From contig JAZBRI010000004.1 in assembly GCA_036874045.1 (NCBI GenBank), positions 4,712,001 through 4,776,000 of the forward strand: a DNA stretch of 64,000 bases, written 5' to 3'. Under the pieces are notes generated by a model that was not told where the DNA came from, did not search any database, and was given only the letters and a program-made list of their open reading frames with translations. Below are positions 10,508 to 24,100 of the stretch, one piece after another. The translations under genes and the position numbers were made by a program. This DNA is from Cymodocea nodosa (taxonomy: Eukaryota > Streptophyta > Magnoliopsida > Alismatales > Cymodoceaceae). Position 1 is the stretch's first letter, and each line of letters begins with the position of its first letter.

Positions 10508-13451
10508 TTAAGAAATTTTCTTCTGTTTGCTCTCCTTCCACCTCTTGATCTCTGTATCTATCTTTGCATGGACGTGAGCATCAAAACCAGGATATGGCTC
10601 ATATCCAAGTAACATGCGAAGAACCTGTACCAACAAATGCAATAAACAATCATATGACCATTTCTCTGATCCTGTTGAATGCTACGTTATCATGATATTT
10701 ACCTCTAAAAGTACAAAGAATGGGGCCATTAGAAAGGCTTGAGCAAGGTTGTCAAGAAGAGCAGGTGCTCTTTTCTGATACAGTGCAATGACCAGTGCAA
10801 AAGGGGTTTTATTTGTCAGCAGGGAAGAGCGAAAGTGATATAAACCTCAAATGCAATAACAAAATAAGATGTATTGGTTTACCTCAAATGCCCCATGGCC
10901 TATGAACTGTCCACTCCAACAAAGCAGCTGAGAAATCCCCACCACCTTCAAAATGTTTCAGTAGAAAAATGCTATCAACATTGGAACCAGTACTTTCTAC
11001 TTTGACATAAGGACAGGATAGACAACATGATTCGATTTCAAAACACAGAATTATAAATAAAACAAACCACATATCAATTTTTTTAGCCAATTATAACTAC
11101 AATATTCAGTTGCATTTCAAATAAAGAACTAGACAAGAAGCAATATGATGAAAACTCAAATGCAGACCTGCGGTAGATCTTATCCGCACCTATTTAATAT
11201 TTCCCCCTAGTAGAATATTGAGGATGATAATGTTAAGGATGAAAACTCCTGAATATCATTTGCAAAATCAAATTTTGATAAGGCTTGTTCGAATACATTT
11301 TAGGAGGCTCTTAAATTTGTGGTCCTATATAGAAAAACTTATAGAAGTTAGCTTTTGGAATCAAACTGAGAAAGCATTTGAAGTTAAACACAAAAGCCCA
11401 TTTCGTTAATAATGTGTTCATTGTAGCTTAATAATTTCTTGATGTTCCGTAAGATTAAAATTTAAAATACTTTTAAAAATTACTAAATACTTTTGCATGG
11501 CCATTTTATCAAATGTGCTCTTGTTTTTCTTGTTAGTAACAACACACAAATGCTAATTTTCTAAAGCCACAACGTATAGATAGGATTAGGAACTCATTCA
11601 ACATAAAATTTCTATGGTTTTATACAACCTTTGGTAACACTTTCCAAACTCCAAATTATATGAAACAAGAAGCTAGGTTAGGAAAAAAAAGAGAGAATAA
11701 TAATTTCGTAAATAATGGAAATTGTAAGTTGTAAATAATTTTTAATTATAAGGACAATGTTGGAGAAAAAACATAGCTTCTCACACAAGTTGGTAAAAAG
11801 ATAACTACCACAAAAACTTTTCTTAATGCATAAAATGGTGATTGTACAAGCCACTGGCTTTTACCAGAACTGTGTCAGTTGAGTTTTCTCATTTGGGACA
11901 ACTTCTAACTTTTGAAGTTTCACTACAAATCTACCACCTAGAAGTTGGGTGAAAAGGCATTTCAAACAGACCCTTAATGTGGTTAAGATAGACTACAGTC
12001 TACTTATAGCATCTTTCCTAAAGATACATCATAAGAGAAATGTAAGCAACACACTTAATAGTCTTAATACTACCACTATAATATACATCATGGTAATCAA
12101 TACCTTAATCACTGTGTAAGGTTACATGAAGTGTTCCTCTTTATTTATTTTCATACGTAACATGTATTCTATGTTATACTATGTAATTTATGTTTTAACT
12201 ATTCCTAAACACATACCTTTTGATATTGCACTGTCCATTTTCGTTCACCCTAAATTTATTAACTCCTGTAAGTTTTTGGATACGATGATTTCCTCACATT
12301 TTATCCTTGGTTTATTCTACATTCATTCTATTTTGGACGAATTTATTTCTTAATTTATCACTTAAAGTTAATCACTGATTGATCTCATTATTCTCATTTA
12401 GATTACACATTTTTAGCATGCTCTTCAGCTCTTGTTTCACAACATCCTCTACAACTAGGTGAATATGCATCTTAAAAGAAAATTACAACCATCAATGCTT
12501 TACCCAACTGTGTTTTATGTAGTAGGATGATTGATTTTTAGGGTATCATAAATTCTAATCGAAGTGTAGCATCTTTCCTAAGTCAAAATAAGTATTGATT
12601 GCTCAGCTTTTACGAAGCAAGCCCTAGTTGACTGACAAACACCAGCCAGCAATCAATTAGCCCACTAGACAAAAAGACACAGTGGCAAAAGTCATTACTG
12701 AAACCGTAATAAAAGGGCATGTTTGATAGAGAAAATTATAAGGGTTCTCAATATCCAGTAAATCGATTATCTTTCTATGAAACAGCTAAAGACTTGAACT
12801 TTAAAGATGTTTCCAACAAAAGGTGCATTTCCTGTGGCACCGTGATGGATGAAACATAACTGCAAGATCTATCTTCGACATGTTAATGTGTTTTATTAAG
12901 GTGGCCTTGGCAATACGTGCAAGAGAATTTGAGAGTACATATGAAGCATCCATATAGAACTTTTCTATACATGTCAAAGTTCCATTTCGTGCACATAAAA
13001 CAGCTATCCATATCACAACGATTGAAATGCGTAAAACCAAAATTACCAAATCATGAAACAACAGGCTTTTATCAAAAAATACAGGACTAACCTTACAAGC
13101 AAAGGAGAACTCGAGACCACTACCGAGAACGCTGCTCCCCACCCAACATGCGGCCACGAGAACGGCGCCAAGGGAACCGGCGACGAAATCGAAGGAGACG
13201 TAGAAAAGCGCGTAGACGAGGGCGAGGAAGAACCCAAAGTTAAGGCGGAGGACACCATCGAGACCGAAAGGCAGCAGGGCGGCGACGGCGGGCGGGATGG
13301 GCAGGACAGGAGGGGTGTAGTAGAAGAGGAGGAGGGCGGTGAAGAAGATGGGCCAGACAAAGACGGTGTGGACGACAATGTTGACGGGGTTGTTGTGATA
13401 CGCCCCGTACTGGGCGAAATGCTTCTCCAAGTCCAGCAGCCCCTTTCCCAT
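10508..13451 (-). CDS. DUF962/Mpo1-like membrane protein (2-hydroxy fatty acid dioxygenase-like)
   Basis: Four exons, 13451-13092, 10945-10883, 10774-10703 and 10624-10508, all in phase 0 with consensus junctions, give 203 residues. The N-terminus MGKGLLDLEKHFAQYGAYH is the family hallmark. Then come hydrophobic helices, CWSGQFIGHGAFEKRAPAL across exons 2-3, and LLGYEPYPGFDAHVHAKID near the end. Yeast Mpo1 is an ER Fe(II) dioxygenase that shortens 2-hydroxy fatty acids from phytosphingosine breakdown. The conserved histidines of the H-x-x-N-P and GHGAFE regions are present, so the plant protein is plausibly active. An open frame extends 58 codons upstream to 13625, but family members start at MGKG or equivalent. 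The first intron (2.1 kb) is AT-rich and unremarkable. The gene converges on the PPR gene with only 159 bases between stop codons. Confidence 0.92.
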
Positions 13452-13625
13452 CGATCCCTTCCCGACCAAACGTCTCAGGCTTAGTTTTGACTCTTCCAAG
13501 GAGAGGGCGGAGAAGGAGGTGGGCGGATGTGCTTTCGGAGGTCGGAGATCGGAGTCCGGAGACGGGGCTATCGCGTATGGAAGTGGTGGTGGTTGCGTCG
13601 GGACAAACCGGCAAGGATCGGTCAA

Positions 13626-14523
13626 TAAAACGACGACGGATATGCCGATGGTGCCGTTGAATTTTTCAAACTGGCCGTTGGATAAGAAACGAACGGATGG
13701 ATATCAAGAGAAGTTTTTTATGAAAATGTCTCACGTATTACAATGAAGACGGCGTGATTAATTGATGATGTCTTAGATTTTAACTTTGGTAAAAACATCT
13801 CCATTACCGAAAAAAATCCTCTTAAATTCGGCCATGCGTGTGTTTTTATAAATGACAAATGAGATTAAAACTAAATGACATCTGCTAAATTTCAATTTCG
13901 CACGCACGAGTACAGGACGCTGCCTTCTCGGTTGACGTTGATGTTGTTTAATTTTTTATCTCTCTTCCACAAAGAGAGCTTTGGGCTGACATCGTTAGGT
14001 TAAGGAGTATGGCTTAAGCTTGATTCTTCTCAAAAATAGTCAAATTTGAATACAATTTTAGTCTTGATTAAAAAAAAAAGATAAACTTATTACTAGTTCG
14101 AGCCTGTTCAATTCGTTTAAAATTTTTATTCTTATTTGTTGATTTTATAATATATATTACTTTGAATGATGTTCTAAACATACAATCTGTATAACATTTT
14201 TTTGATAATTATCTATCGAATTCACTGTCGTTCAAAATACATATTTTATCGAGATTTATTTAAAAATAGCTAGACTTTTTTATTATTACAAGGTGCTTTA
14301 ATTGAGCTGTTGATGTGGGCCTGGACGATTTGTAAAGGCCTATCATTTGATATGGGCCTGGACTCGAAAGACGACCACTGCAATTTGTAATGGATTTGAG
14401 ATCACACCTCTCATCCACCGCTTCCTCCCACGGCGTGGACCATGGATTTCTCTTATCCACAGCTTGCGCACATCTCTTCCCTTCTCCACTTCCATTTGCT
14501 TCTCCATCTCCCTCGAAGGAATC
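13626..14523. other. Divergent intergenic region, MPO1-like / PnsB4
   Basis: Spacer between head-to-head genes, presumably carrying both promoters. It is AT-rich on the left. The last ~150 bases (14390-14523) become C-rich, as expected of a PnsB4 leader, and hold out-of-frame ATGs. No specific element is assigned. Confidence 0.4.
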
Positions 14524-15551
14524 ATGGCAGAGGCAACGGCCATGGCCATGGGATTCTCCATTCCCAAGGCTCACATGTCAATCGCAATTCCACACTCATC
14601 AAGGTTGGACCTGTCATGCTCAACCCCAAACACGGTATGCCTCGCCCAGACTTCCATGTCTTCTCATGACTGTACCATTGAGTCCTCATTTCTCAAGTTG
14701 GGTTTTGCTCATGTGCTTGCTTTCACAGCTGAAGATGTTTGGTGGTTCAAAGTTGAATACTTGCAGGTCACAGGTACGATGGATTAAAACCACCAATCTT
14801 TTGTTAATTAGCAATTCATTGCGTATATGTTATATAAAAAGCAGATTTTGTTTTTTCCTTTGATGGGTTGCAGGGATCGGATATTAGAAGCAGAAGTAAT
14901 GATACATGGAAGTTGAATGCTCTTCCACATGGCTTTTCCCTGCCTGATTGGCCTCTCATGGCTGTCATGGTTGAGCATGTTGCTGGGCAAAGGGACTATG
15001 TCGTGCACAAGTCCGTCTGGCACTTGAGTGATGAAACATTGAAGAACATTTGTCTGTACACGAGTCATTCCTCTCCTCCACCTGTTTCTTCTCCTTCTTT
15101 GTAATAATTTGAAAACGTGTAATACATGCAGACACGATGTACATCATGTTCACTTGCTGGGGTTGCTGCTTCTTTGGATCCACTAAGGTAAGTAAGACAT
15201 CAACTCACCATTTGTGCTTGCTAGATGAGCTTTCCATGATTATGCCATTCATAACAGGAGGGCATTTGCAGGACCCATTTTATGACAGTGAGCTATACAG
15301 GAAAGATGGGGGGGATGGAACAGTTCATTGGATCTATGAAAGGGTATTGCTAGACTAGAAGTGTAGGATCCTACACAACAATTGGAGTGTATCATTCCCT
15401 AATGATGATTTGATGGTTATTTTTGCAGCAAGAAGAGAGAGAAGAGGAAGCAAGAGCGGAATTATTGAGAGAAGAACTGATTGAGGAGATCGAGAAGAAG
15501 GTGGGAGGTCTGCGCGAGCTTGAAGAAGCCAAGGAAGAAGAACTTGTATAG
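14524..15551 (+). CDS. PNSB4: Photosynthetic NDH subcomplex B subunit 4 (PnsB4/NDF6)
   Basis: Five exons, 14524-14766, 14874-15051, 15132-15187, 15272-15343 and 15429-15551, splice to 223 codons. Diagnostic stretches are DWPLMAVMVEHVAGQRDYVV, HKSVWHLSDETLKNI, the single membrane segment YIMFTCWGCCFFG, then DPFYDSELYRKDGGDGTVHW and the acidic C-terminal helix with REELIEEIEKKVGGLRELEE. These match Arabidopsis NDF6 as I remember it. PnsB4 is a nuclear-encoded thylakoid subunit of the chloroplast NADH dehydrogenase-like complex, which carries cyclic electron flow around photosystem I. The N-terminal ~80 residues, rich in Ser, Ala and Met, fit a chloroplast transit peptide. The end of exon 1 is the least certain junction, because the transit region is poorly conserved. 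Confidence 0.88.
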
Positions 15552-16390
15552 CAAAGGAGAAGCAACTGAAATTTTTCAAGAAAGATTCCTTGCATTCTGC
15601 AGATCATCGATTGGCATGTATAGATAAACATAGATTAAGGTGGAAATCATGAATTTTTAATGCTTCATGTCATTATTATAGTGATACTTTTCTCTCTCTT
15701 CATATTATAACGATACTTGTCAGACAGATAAATATAATAGGGTGATTTATCTATTTGGCAATAGAAGGAAATCAATCGAATAGAAAACATATTCTTTGAA
15801 CAAGAGCAAGTCCCACCCAAATCATGATGTTTATGTAAATTCCTTTTATTTTCACGACAAACTCACAAGCTTAATATCTTTTTTTTTGGAAAATGGTAAT
15901 GGTAATATACCAAACTAAATCCCAGCGGCATGATTACTACTTCTTAAACTGATTACAAGCTTGAATTAATTATTTACTGGTTCCATCTCCATTTGAATTG
16001 GAAAACGCAACAGATAAGTGAAGGATCCGAAATCGAAGGAGATTCGATCGTCCAACTTTACCGAAAAAAGAAATCCAATCTGATAAACTTCACATCTTTT
16101 AATCACGCCAATACATATAAAGGGATTTTGATCCTTTCAGTAGAGCTCAGCCGCTGCTGTTCCAAGAATTCAACCAAAAGGCATCTACTCAACACAAAAA
16201 TCCTGTAATGAAGAGCATAAAGAGAAAGTACATGTCATCTGCATTCCCTGCACACGATATGATCATCATATTTACTTATTTATGTAATCACACAAGAGGA
16301 TAACCTGTGGTCCGTGGGCCTCTGGCAAGCATCCAAGTCCCCCCTTTCGATCACCAACAAGGTCGGGCATACCATCACAAGTCTAGCATG
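15552..16390. other. Intergenic region after PnsB4
   Basis: 3' flank of PnsB4 and the presumed 3' part of the MIR169 transcript unit on the other strand. No coding sequence recognised. Confidence 0.4.
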
Positions 16391-16406
16391 AGAAAAGGAG
16401 GAAATC

Positions 16407-16583
16407 GTGTAGCCCAAGAACGCTTGCCGATCTCATCACCACCGTCCTCCCAACACACGGCTTGATAGAAGGCCAAGGTGGTGCGTGCATTACATGCAAT
16501 AATCACACTCCCAATAAGTTAACGGCGTTGCTAGTCTGTGTTTCCCGTCTACGAGTTACCGGCAAGTCATCCTTGGCTACACC
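16407..16583 (-). ncRNA. MIR169: MIR169 precursor hairpin
   Basis: On the minus strand, 16579-16559 reads TAGCCAAGGATGACTTGCC followed by GG, which is the mature plant miR169 (the form starting with U). The opposite arm at 16430-16407 (minus) reads CGGCAAGCGTTCTTGGGCTA then CAC. It pairs with the miRNA arm through GTGTAGCC, AAG and CTTGCCG, with a bulge and a small central mismatch, and forms the star strand. The miRNA sits on the 5' arm, as usual for MIR169, and the loop is about 128 bases, long but within the range of this family. miR169 guides cleavage of NF-YA transcription factor mRNAs in drought, nutrient and developmental responses. The folding was done by eye, so expression and exact ends are untested. 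Confidence 0.88.
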
Positions 16584-16599
16584 ACACAACCTCATTCAC

Positions 16600-19500
16600 A
16601 CATGCAATACTTGCGGTGATCAAATAAAGCAAGCCAAAAGGAATTACCCAGAAACGAAAAGTGTGAGCTAGTAAGAGAACGAGCTTCTCATCTTAATTTG
16701 TTCAAGATTGAGGCGTCGTTGCCATCTATGGGAAAGCAAACCGTTGGAAGCAAGTAGGACAAGGATGGAGGAAGGGCAGAGCCCGGCTGAAGAGGGTGGT
16801 GTGGTCGAGATGTGTGCTGTGAAATCGACGCCTCATACGGGACTATTTATGTCCACAGAAGGTAGAGGATGGAGGTGTGGGTGCTGAAAGGGTTGGTTGT
16901 ACAGACAGTGAGGTTAGGAACATCCGGAACTTCGAATATGAACCAATGGGCAATGGACATATGATCTTCACTTGCCTGATGGATAATGAAGTAGATTCAA
17001 TGGTTGTCAGTCCATGGTGGACAATGATACGATAGTTGCAGCAATGGCGCTTGTGTTCTCAGAAGTTGCAACAAATGCCGCCACCTACTTGCTACCACTA
17101 CCCTACAGCTTCTTCTTTTTCTTCCTAACACTTGGGGGTAATTTTGTTTACCAGATCCACTGAAACAGGCGTAAGCTTGCGGTACCCAATGTCCAGCGAG
17201 CGGCAACATCATCGTCGTTAATTGTTCACACAATGAATGAATGAGGGCAGGTCTGGAACCACACCGGTCTTTACCATTTCAGATTTTGGCATGCAACAAA
17301 AGACAGCTGCTTCCAGAACTTCTAATATGTTAAATGACTATGCCTTGACGTGAAAATTTTTCATGCGTGTGTTGCCGTGTTCCGGAAGGAAGTGAGTTGC
17401 TATCGGTTCAAGTGAAGGTTTTTTTTTTAAAAAAATAATTGTGAATTGGCGATAGGACGTTTTTCTATGAAGATGTAGGAGTTTATTTTTTGAAAATGGA
17501 TAACGCTGAATTTTGAATTTACTTTTCTTTTCAAGTGGTGAATGAGAAAAGGTCGCTTAATTAAAACAAAGATGATTAATTGGTAACAGAATGTAAGTAT
17601 TGAGATGAATAATTGAAGAGAGGATGTAGAGCGCTAGTAGTTTGGGCGCAGTTTTTTTTTAGAGCAGAGACTAGAAAAATCAAGAGAATAATGTCCTGAA
17701 AATGCATGTCATAAAAAGTCCGTTTGGTACATTTACCAAAAAGAAATTGCAATAATTAATCTTTCATTCTTTTTATAAATTCTCCTGGTAAAACATTTTT
17801 ATTCTTCAAGGTTTAAGACTGTTACGGAAACATGGAGAATGTCTTCATGGATAATTTATGTTGTGCAAAGCTATTTAATAATTTAAAGGAGAGCACTCCC
17901 CCATTTCAGTCTCGATCGTTACCGTTATTTCGCCTCCCATGCTAGATATAAAACACAGCTCCAAATTTCTCCTGTCAAAAATCGGCCGTCACGGAGACCA
18001 GCCGACTTTCACACAAACAAACAGAAAGGCAAGCAAGCAAATCCAGCCGAGCCCTAGGATCGAATCGGAATTTTCCCCAAAATCACTAACTATTGTATTA
18101 CGACATCCGCCGTATCACTACTAATTTACAAGATTCTCAACAATATCTGGAAGTATCACCACGCCTGGTTTCGTTCCGACAAATTAGAAATTCTAAAAAT
18201 GCGCGTTTGAAAACATTACCTGAAAAACAGATGCACCACCCAACTTTACGGGTAATATCTTCAACGACGGAAAGGACGGCCCAACAAACCAAAGTTAATA
18301 AAAAACACACGCCTCTGCCGCTTAGCATTTGATCATTTATAAAAGTTCATTGTGTCAACATTTCTGGGCGAGGGATCATAACCCACCACCGGTGATACAA
18401 ACATTACAAGAGAGAAGACAGGGATCATTTCAATAAAGAAACATTCTTTTTTACTGTACAAGATAAACGGCTGATATACAACTCAAAAAGTATTCCATCT
18501 AATTATTACCAATGAAAAACAAAAAATCTAAGTTTATCAAAAAACATTGCATAGTGAAGCCCTCAGCAGCAAACGTAAAGGCTCTTTACATCGATGCCTT
18601 TGGAGCCCAACGAACAGTGAGGCTTCCACAAAGAACATCGTTCAAATCTCCGTTCTCGAGAACAATCATCAGGCCTAAATCTTTGCAAGAGTAATACAAA
18701 TGCTTCGAAGAAAAGTTTATGGCGGTTCTCTCAAAACAAGATAACAACTTACATCTAGCATAATATACAATAAAAAGGCGCCCACCTTCTAAACAAACCT
18801 AGAACTGAAAAGCAAATGTAACAATTCCGTGTGCCAGACAGCATGCCTCAATTTTCTGAGGAGTTTAACACGTCTTAAGACAGGGGAAAAAAGGCTGGCG
18901 AAGATCATTCCTCTTAAAATTAAAAAAAAAGGAAATAACTAACGGCTAAGAACATGAAATTTGGTCACTAGTAAAATTCTGAGATTCTTTAATCAGGTAA
19001 TGCATCAAGGGTATGATTGCTTCTAGAATTACTATCTTCAACCTCCACCCTACCAAAAGCAAGGATATATATATTCACATTGAATTTACAAAAAGGAAAA
19101 TGAGTACTAGAGCATATGAAACTATCAAACCATCTACTTACCAAACACCATGCAAGAAAAATACCAATCTAGACGATCTCCACTTCATGGAAGGAGCATA
19201 ATAACAATATTAAGATAATTATCATTACATTAGGAGAAAATTGCAGCCTTCCCAGGACAAGGCACTAAGGAGAGTAACTAACAAGTAAACATATTAGTAT
19301 TTTAGATAGATTTTTTATATGTCTGGTAGCCATGATAGTTGTATATATTTGTCAGACATACATATAGCCAATAAGAAACTGGAGTTCAAAATCAATAACT
19401 CGAAACATTACAAGTGGAGATCTACAAACTAAAAGGTTACGATGCTACCAATAATATACACCATAATATTAGAATCATGGATCATAGGGATTTTCGTTAG

Positions 19501-21100
19501 ATGATCATGGCATACAGAATGCAGCAAATTGAAGTACCAAAAATAAATTACCAGATGTTTGTGTAACAATAGTTTTGACAATGATAGATTTTACGTTTAC
19601 CAAGGTTCAGAGAAACCGAGTAGGACTGTTATGACCAATTGACTATTGCAGTTGGTCGTTTATGGAATGACAGCTACAACAGGGAATGGTCTAACATTTG
19701 ATAAGCCATAACACAATTTCCTAGAAAAGCTAAGACCATGTGTTGTGAACTGCACCGGTAAAAATGTTGAACTCAACGAGGTAACAGTCATGGTTATTTT
19801 CGTAGTTTTTACAGGAATTACTAAGTATAAGATCTGTGATGTCACCAGATTTGAATCATAAGTAGAAGCCTGGGACTGATAAAGATGGTCGACAGATATA
19901 GCCTACAGATTTCACTTTCCACTCTAATTTTAATTTCATTTATGTAGGTTTGGTTATTTAGTTATTACAAACAAAATTATGAGTATAATTTGGTAAAAAT
20001 GAACACCTAAAAGTGACTAGATTTAACATTCTAAAATTAGTTATCTCCAATATACTTAGCCTTCAATAATTGAAAACCTGAGCAACTTCAGATAGTCCCC
20101 AAAATTGTAATATGAACATGAAGAAAGACTAAAAAATTGACAGGAAAACAAGGTAAGTGTAGAATACTCTTGTAGTCAGTTTAGAAACATACTGAACTAA
20201 AAGTCGTGCTTTTTTATCTCCCAAAAATCCTCCAGGCTCACCTTAGGGTGAGTGCAGGTTTCAAATTAGGAGTTGGCACACAGCACCCCCGTTGGATTTC
20301 CCTAAATCCACACCCGTATGAATTACTCAGGGTTCAAATATGGGGATCATTCCAACCAGATTAGGGCTTAGGTTATTTTTGCAGAGTGTTAAGAAATGAG
20401 TTGGCAAATAACAACTCCTCTGAGAACCATATCAGAACAATACAGGCAAAATAACCAATGAATATAAATGAGTCAATGTAAGAGATGGAAAAATTGGAGT
20501 GAATTCTAGAACCTTGGAATCGGCATTCAAGTGCAGATTTATAGTGGCTAGTGTGCTGGCAACATAACATGATACATGTAATATAACGTCATTTTGCCAT
20601 CATGCAATCAAAGTAAAGCAACTAAGATTGAAATCCTGTGAAAGCTAGTCTGTGGTTAACATAAGTTCACAATTCTCATAGTTCTCACTGACATTCTACA
20701 GAAAATAAGGTGGGCAAAAAGCAAAGGCCCTTGGAACATAATATTTCTCTGCAACCAGAAAGTTTAGGAGGGAAAGAGATTGAAAAAGCATGGTTGGATG
20801 ACATATCCTGCTAAAGAGCTTTGTAGGTGGGGCATAAATGTCTGGAATCCTGTTCATCTGGTCTTCAGGTTAAGGCGAAACTTCACCAAATGAGTTGGTA
20901 GACTGGGCTCCAGGCTTCAAGATTTCAGCTGTTTTGATAGGAGGGGATATAAAAAAGGTTAAAAAGCAGGTTATTAATTCTCTAGATATTTGGATGATGG
21001 ATAGGTTAGAGATATTAAAACCACTAAAGAAGGCAGGCCATTATGACAATACTAATTTCATCAGAAATCAAATTGTTGTGTTAAAGTCAACAATCTACCT
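16600..21100. other. Intergenic region between MIR169 and the KH-domain gene
   Basis: About 4.5 kb without a recognisable protein gene. The part just upstream of MIR169 (16600-17250) is richer in GC and may hold the pri-miRNA 5' end and promoter on the minus strand. An open minus-strand frame lies at about 18800-18589 but has no start, partner exon or known family. The rest is AT-rich, and part nearest the KH gene may be its 3'UTR. Confidence 0.4.
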
Positions 21101-21123
21101 GCAGGGACTAATCAAGGGCTACC

Positions 21124-24100
21124 CTAATAACCATGTTTTCCATGGGACATGGGGTTTGGACCAGATAACCTGATAACAGAAGCTGGAGGTCAGGATGAGG
21201 ATAGAGAAGGTAACATCTTATAAGAGAAATAATCAACGGCAATTCAATGTTAAAACTAATACCAGATGATAATAGCAGCAATTTAAAGATCAAAACTTCA
21301 GGAAAAAAGGGAATTTCAAAACAATAAATTCTTACCCAGAACCTCCAGAGCGACCAGAGGAATAACCTCCATAGCTTCCATAGGCAGACCCTCCAGACTA
21401 AACAGACACAAGATGCAGGATAAATCGCATAGTAAATAGCAAAAAAAACTAAGAGCTAACCAAGAAAACAATACGACAAAAAACCATTTACTGAAACATG
21501 CTACATGCATCATGTTGAACTAATTTCTCACTTTTCAAGAATGCACACTACATGATCTTCTGGAGTATGCATAATCCTACACTAATAATTATATTTAATA
21601 ATACAACATTTCAAACTTATTTTAATGTATTAAATATGTATGATAGAATCATCATTCACCCATCAATTTTCATATCAAAATTGAGTAATTGATTCTCTTC
21701 CAAACAGATTATGTACAGTGCCCTTTAATCGAATGTTTTTCCTTACATCAAATTCTACATAGAATCAAGATTTTCCGTAATTCAAACTCTCTAAAATCCT
21801 ACCCTCGACAGTTCTGTCTCTAAACTTAATAACTTAAATAACCCAGTTGCTTACAACTCAATTTTAAAATAAGGTAAAATAGTAAATACCTGAGAACCAC
21901 CATAACCGGGGTATCTTTCAGAAGGTGGAAAATCTGAGGTGATGTATCCACCAGAATAAGATGAATATCCACGTCCATAGGCTTTATTATCTCTACCCCC
22001 ATACCTCGACCCATCAGAAACTTCGGAAGTGATTGGAAGGTAAGGAAGAGGAGCTGCAAATGGAGGCAAAGCACCCTCCCTTTCAAAAACATTTGCCTTC
22101 AATCGAGTTGTCACTTGAACAAGAGCATTCCTGGCAACATCAAGGTCACCAGTGATCTGCAGAGAATTCATATCAAGGTAAGAAAGTGTAACATTAGCAC
22201 ACTATGACTATATCAACAATGAAGACAAATAATACTGTAACACTAATCAAAAAAGAGAGGAGGTACAAATGTAACCGACAAAAAATCAATGGAAATTTTT
22301 ATTGCAACATAAGAATATAACAGAAGCAAAGAAGATATTAAAATAGAAAATAACAAGCTAGAGGAGAAGTAAAAGAACTTCAAACCTAGGATGTCGAAAA
22401 TTAAATCAAGAAAAACACTGAAAAGAATATTTCTCAGGAAAGCAGCTGAAAATCCTGGAAGCAAAAGGGTGCAAGCCAACCCCAAATAACTAAAGCCAAC
22501 AGAAGATATTATTAAAAAAATATTTCATGTGGCTAACAATGTATACTATGGCTTAACATTATAAAATGTGCACCTGAACCATTTCATCATCTTCGGATGC
22601 AACTTTTGGAAGTTTTTCCTTGGGAAGTATACGAATATTTGCACGTGTCATTCTTCTCATCTCAGATATGATTGACCCTCCCTTGCCAATCAGGCAACCA
22701 ATTCTTGATGTTGGCACAAGAATTCTGGTGGTATATGAAGGCTCACCTGATTCTCTTTCAATTTTTTCGCTACATCTAGGCTGCAAACGGACCATGGCAT
22801 CTATAGTTGGGGATATAGGATCTTCAAAATACTGAAGCACATGCAAGGAAATTATTCATATATTTGAAAGAACGCATCTGGCATCATACAAGGAAATGTA
22901 GAGAAAAATGAGTACTAGACAAACCTCTTTTGCTGATACAGTAATGATGCAATCATCTTCAGCAGAAGAACTATCAACTTTAATATGAGCCCCAGATTCT
23001 TGCCTGATCTGATTAATGATAAAACCACCCTTACCAATCACACCACCAATATTTGCAGCAGGACAAAGTAGACGAGTAGAAAACTCTTTTGCAGAGCCTT
23101 CATCTCTAGATGAAGGAAGGAAAGATGACCATTCACTGCCAGTTTCTCCTTTATAATTTCCATAAGATCCCACTAATGGGCCCATACCAACGATTGATGC
23201 AATGGCATTTGGACCACCATATTGGCCACTAGGTGGGTACACAGGCTGCATACCGGATGTTAGGAGGTGCTGTGTGCGAGAAGGATTGTCATGAAGCCGA
23301 TTTGAAACTAACATTAGTGCCTTCTTCACAACAGACACATCACCAGTGATCTATAAAATAACAAAGTCTGGTTCAGGAATTATTATATGTATTTGACAAA
23401 AAGGTTAGCCTGAAGAAAAGATTGCAGAAAAAGCAAATAGAATAGAGTGAAGGACTCATTGAGAATAAACAAACAACTGCTGTTTTAGAATCCAAACATG
23501 ATGTACTAAAATTAAATAAACAAGAAAAATGATAGAAAAATAACAGTGATTTATTTCTATACCTTATGTTTAACTACATTGCAATATATAAAAAATAAAA
23601 ACTTGATAAATCAATACCTGAAGAAGTTCGTCACCACTAACAGCACAAGGTGGTGTTTCATTCTTGAGGATGCGAACTTGAGCACCAGTATCATTTCGGA
23701 TGCCTTGAATGATCTGTCCACCTTTTCCAATGATACATCCAATTTGATCAGATGGTACCAGAAGGCGTACAGTAACATCTGCATCATCATCAGTGTCTTC
23801 ACCAGCAGCTTCATCAGCAATAAGTCTTTCATAAATCCTAAAAAGTGCATCTTGGGCTGGGCAGATATAATCATTGGTTCCTTCACAAGAACTGGTTTCT
23901 TTGCTTGAGCTAAAAATCATTATTACTCGTTCATCACAGCCTGGAACAGTCTCACCTATCCTAATTTTTGATTGACTTTCAAGCCTGAGCTGCTTGACAA
24001 TCTCACCACCTCTCCCAATAATACTTCCTATCTTCCTTCCAGGACATAAATATCGATAGACAGTATCTTCTGGTCCAGGAGCATAAAGATCCTTATCTTC

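Noticed and set aside
13053..13484. 143-codon acidic ORF on the plus strand
   Set aside because: Antisense shadow of exon 1 of the DUF962/Mpo1-like gene.
14080..14120. Possible tRNA-like TAGTTCGAGCCTG motif
   Set aside because: Only a loose T-loop resemblance; no acceptor stem or A-box within tRNA distance.
16462..16671. 69-codon plus-strand ORF
   Set aside because: It runs antisense through the MIR169 hairpin; the miRNA explains the conservation better.
16997..17233. 78-codon minus-strand ORF upstream of MIR169
   Set aside because: No known domain. It more likely lies in the pri-miRNA or is chance.
18589..18800. Open minus-strand frame ending LENGDLNDVLCGSLTVRWAP
   Set aside because: Looks protein-like but has no start codon at its 5' end, no convincing acceptor and no family I recognise. 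It could be a terminal exon of an unseen gene.
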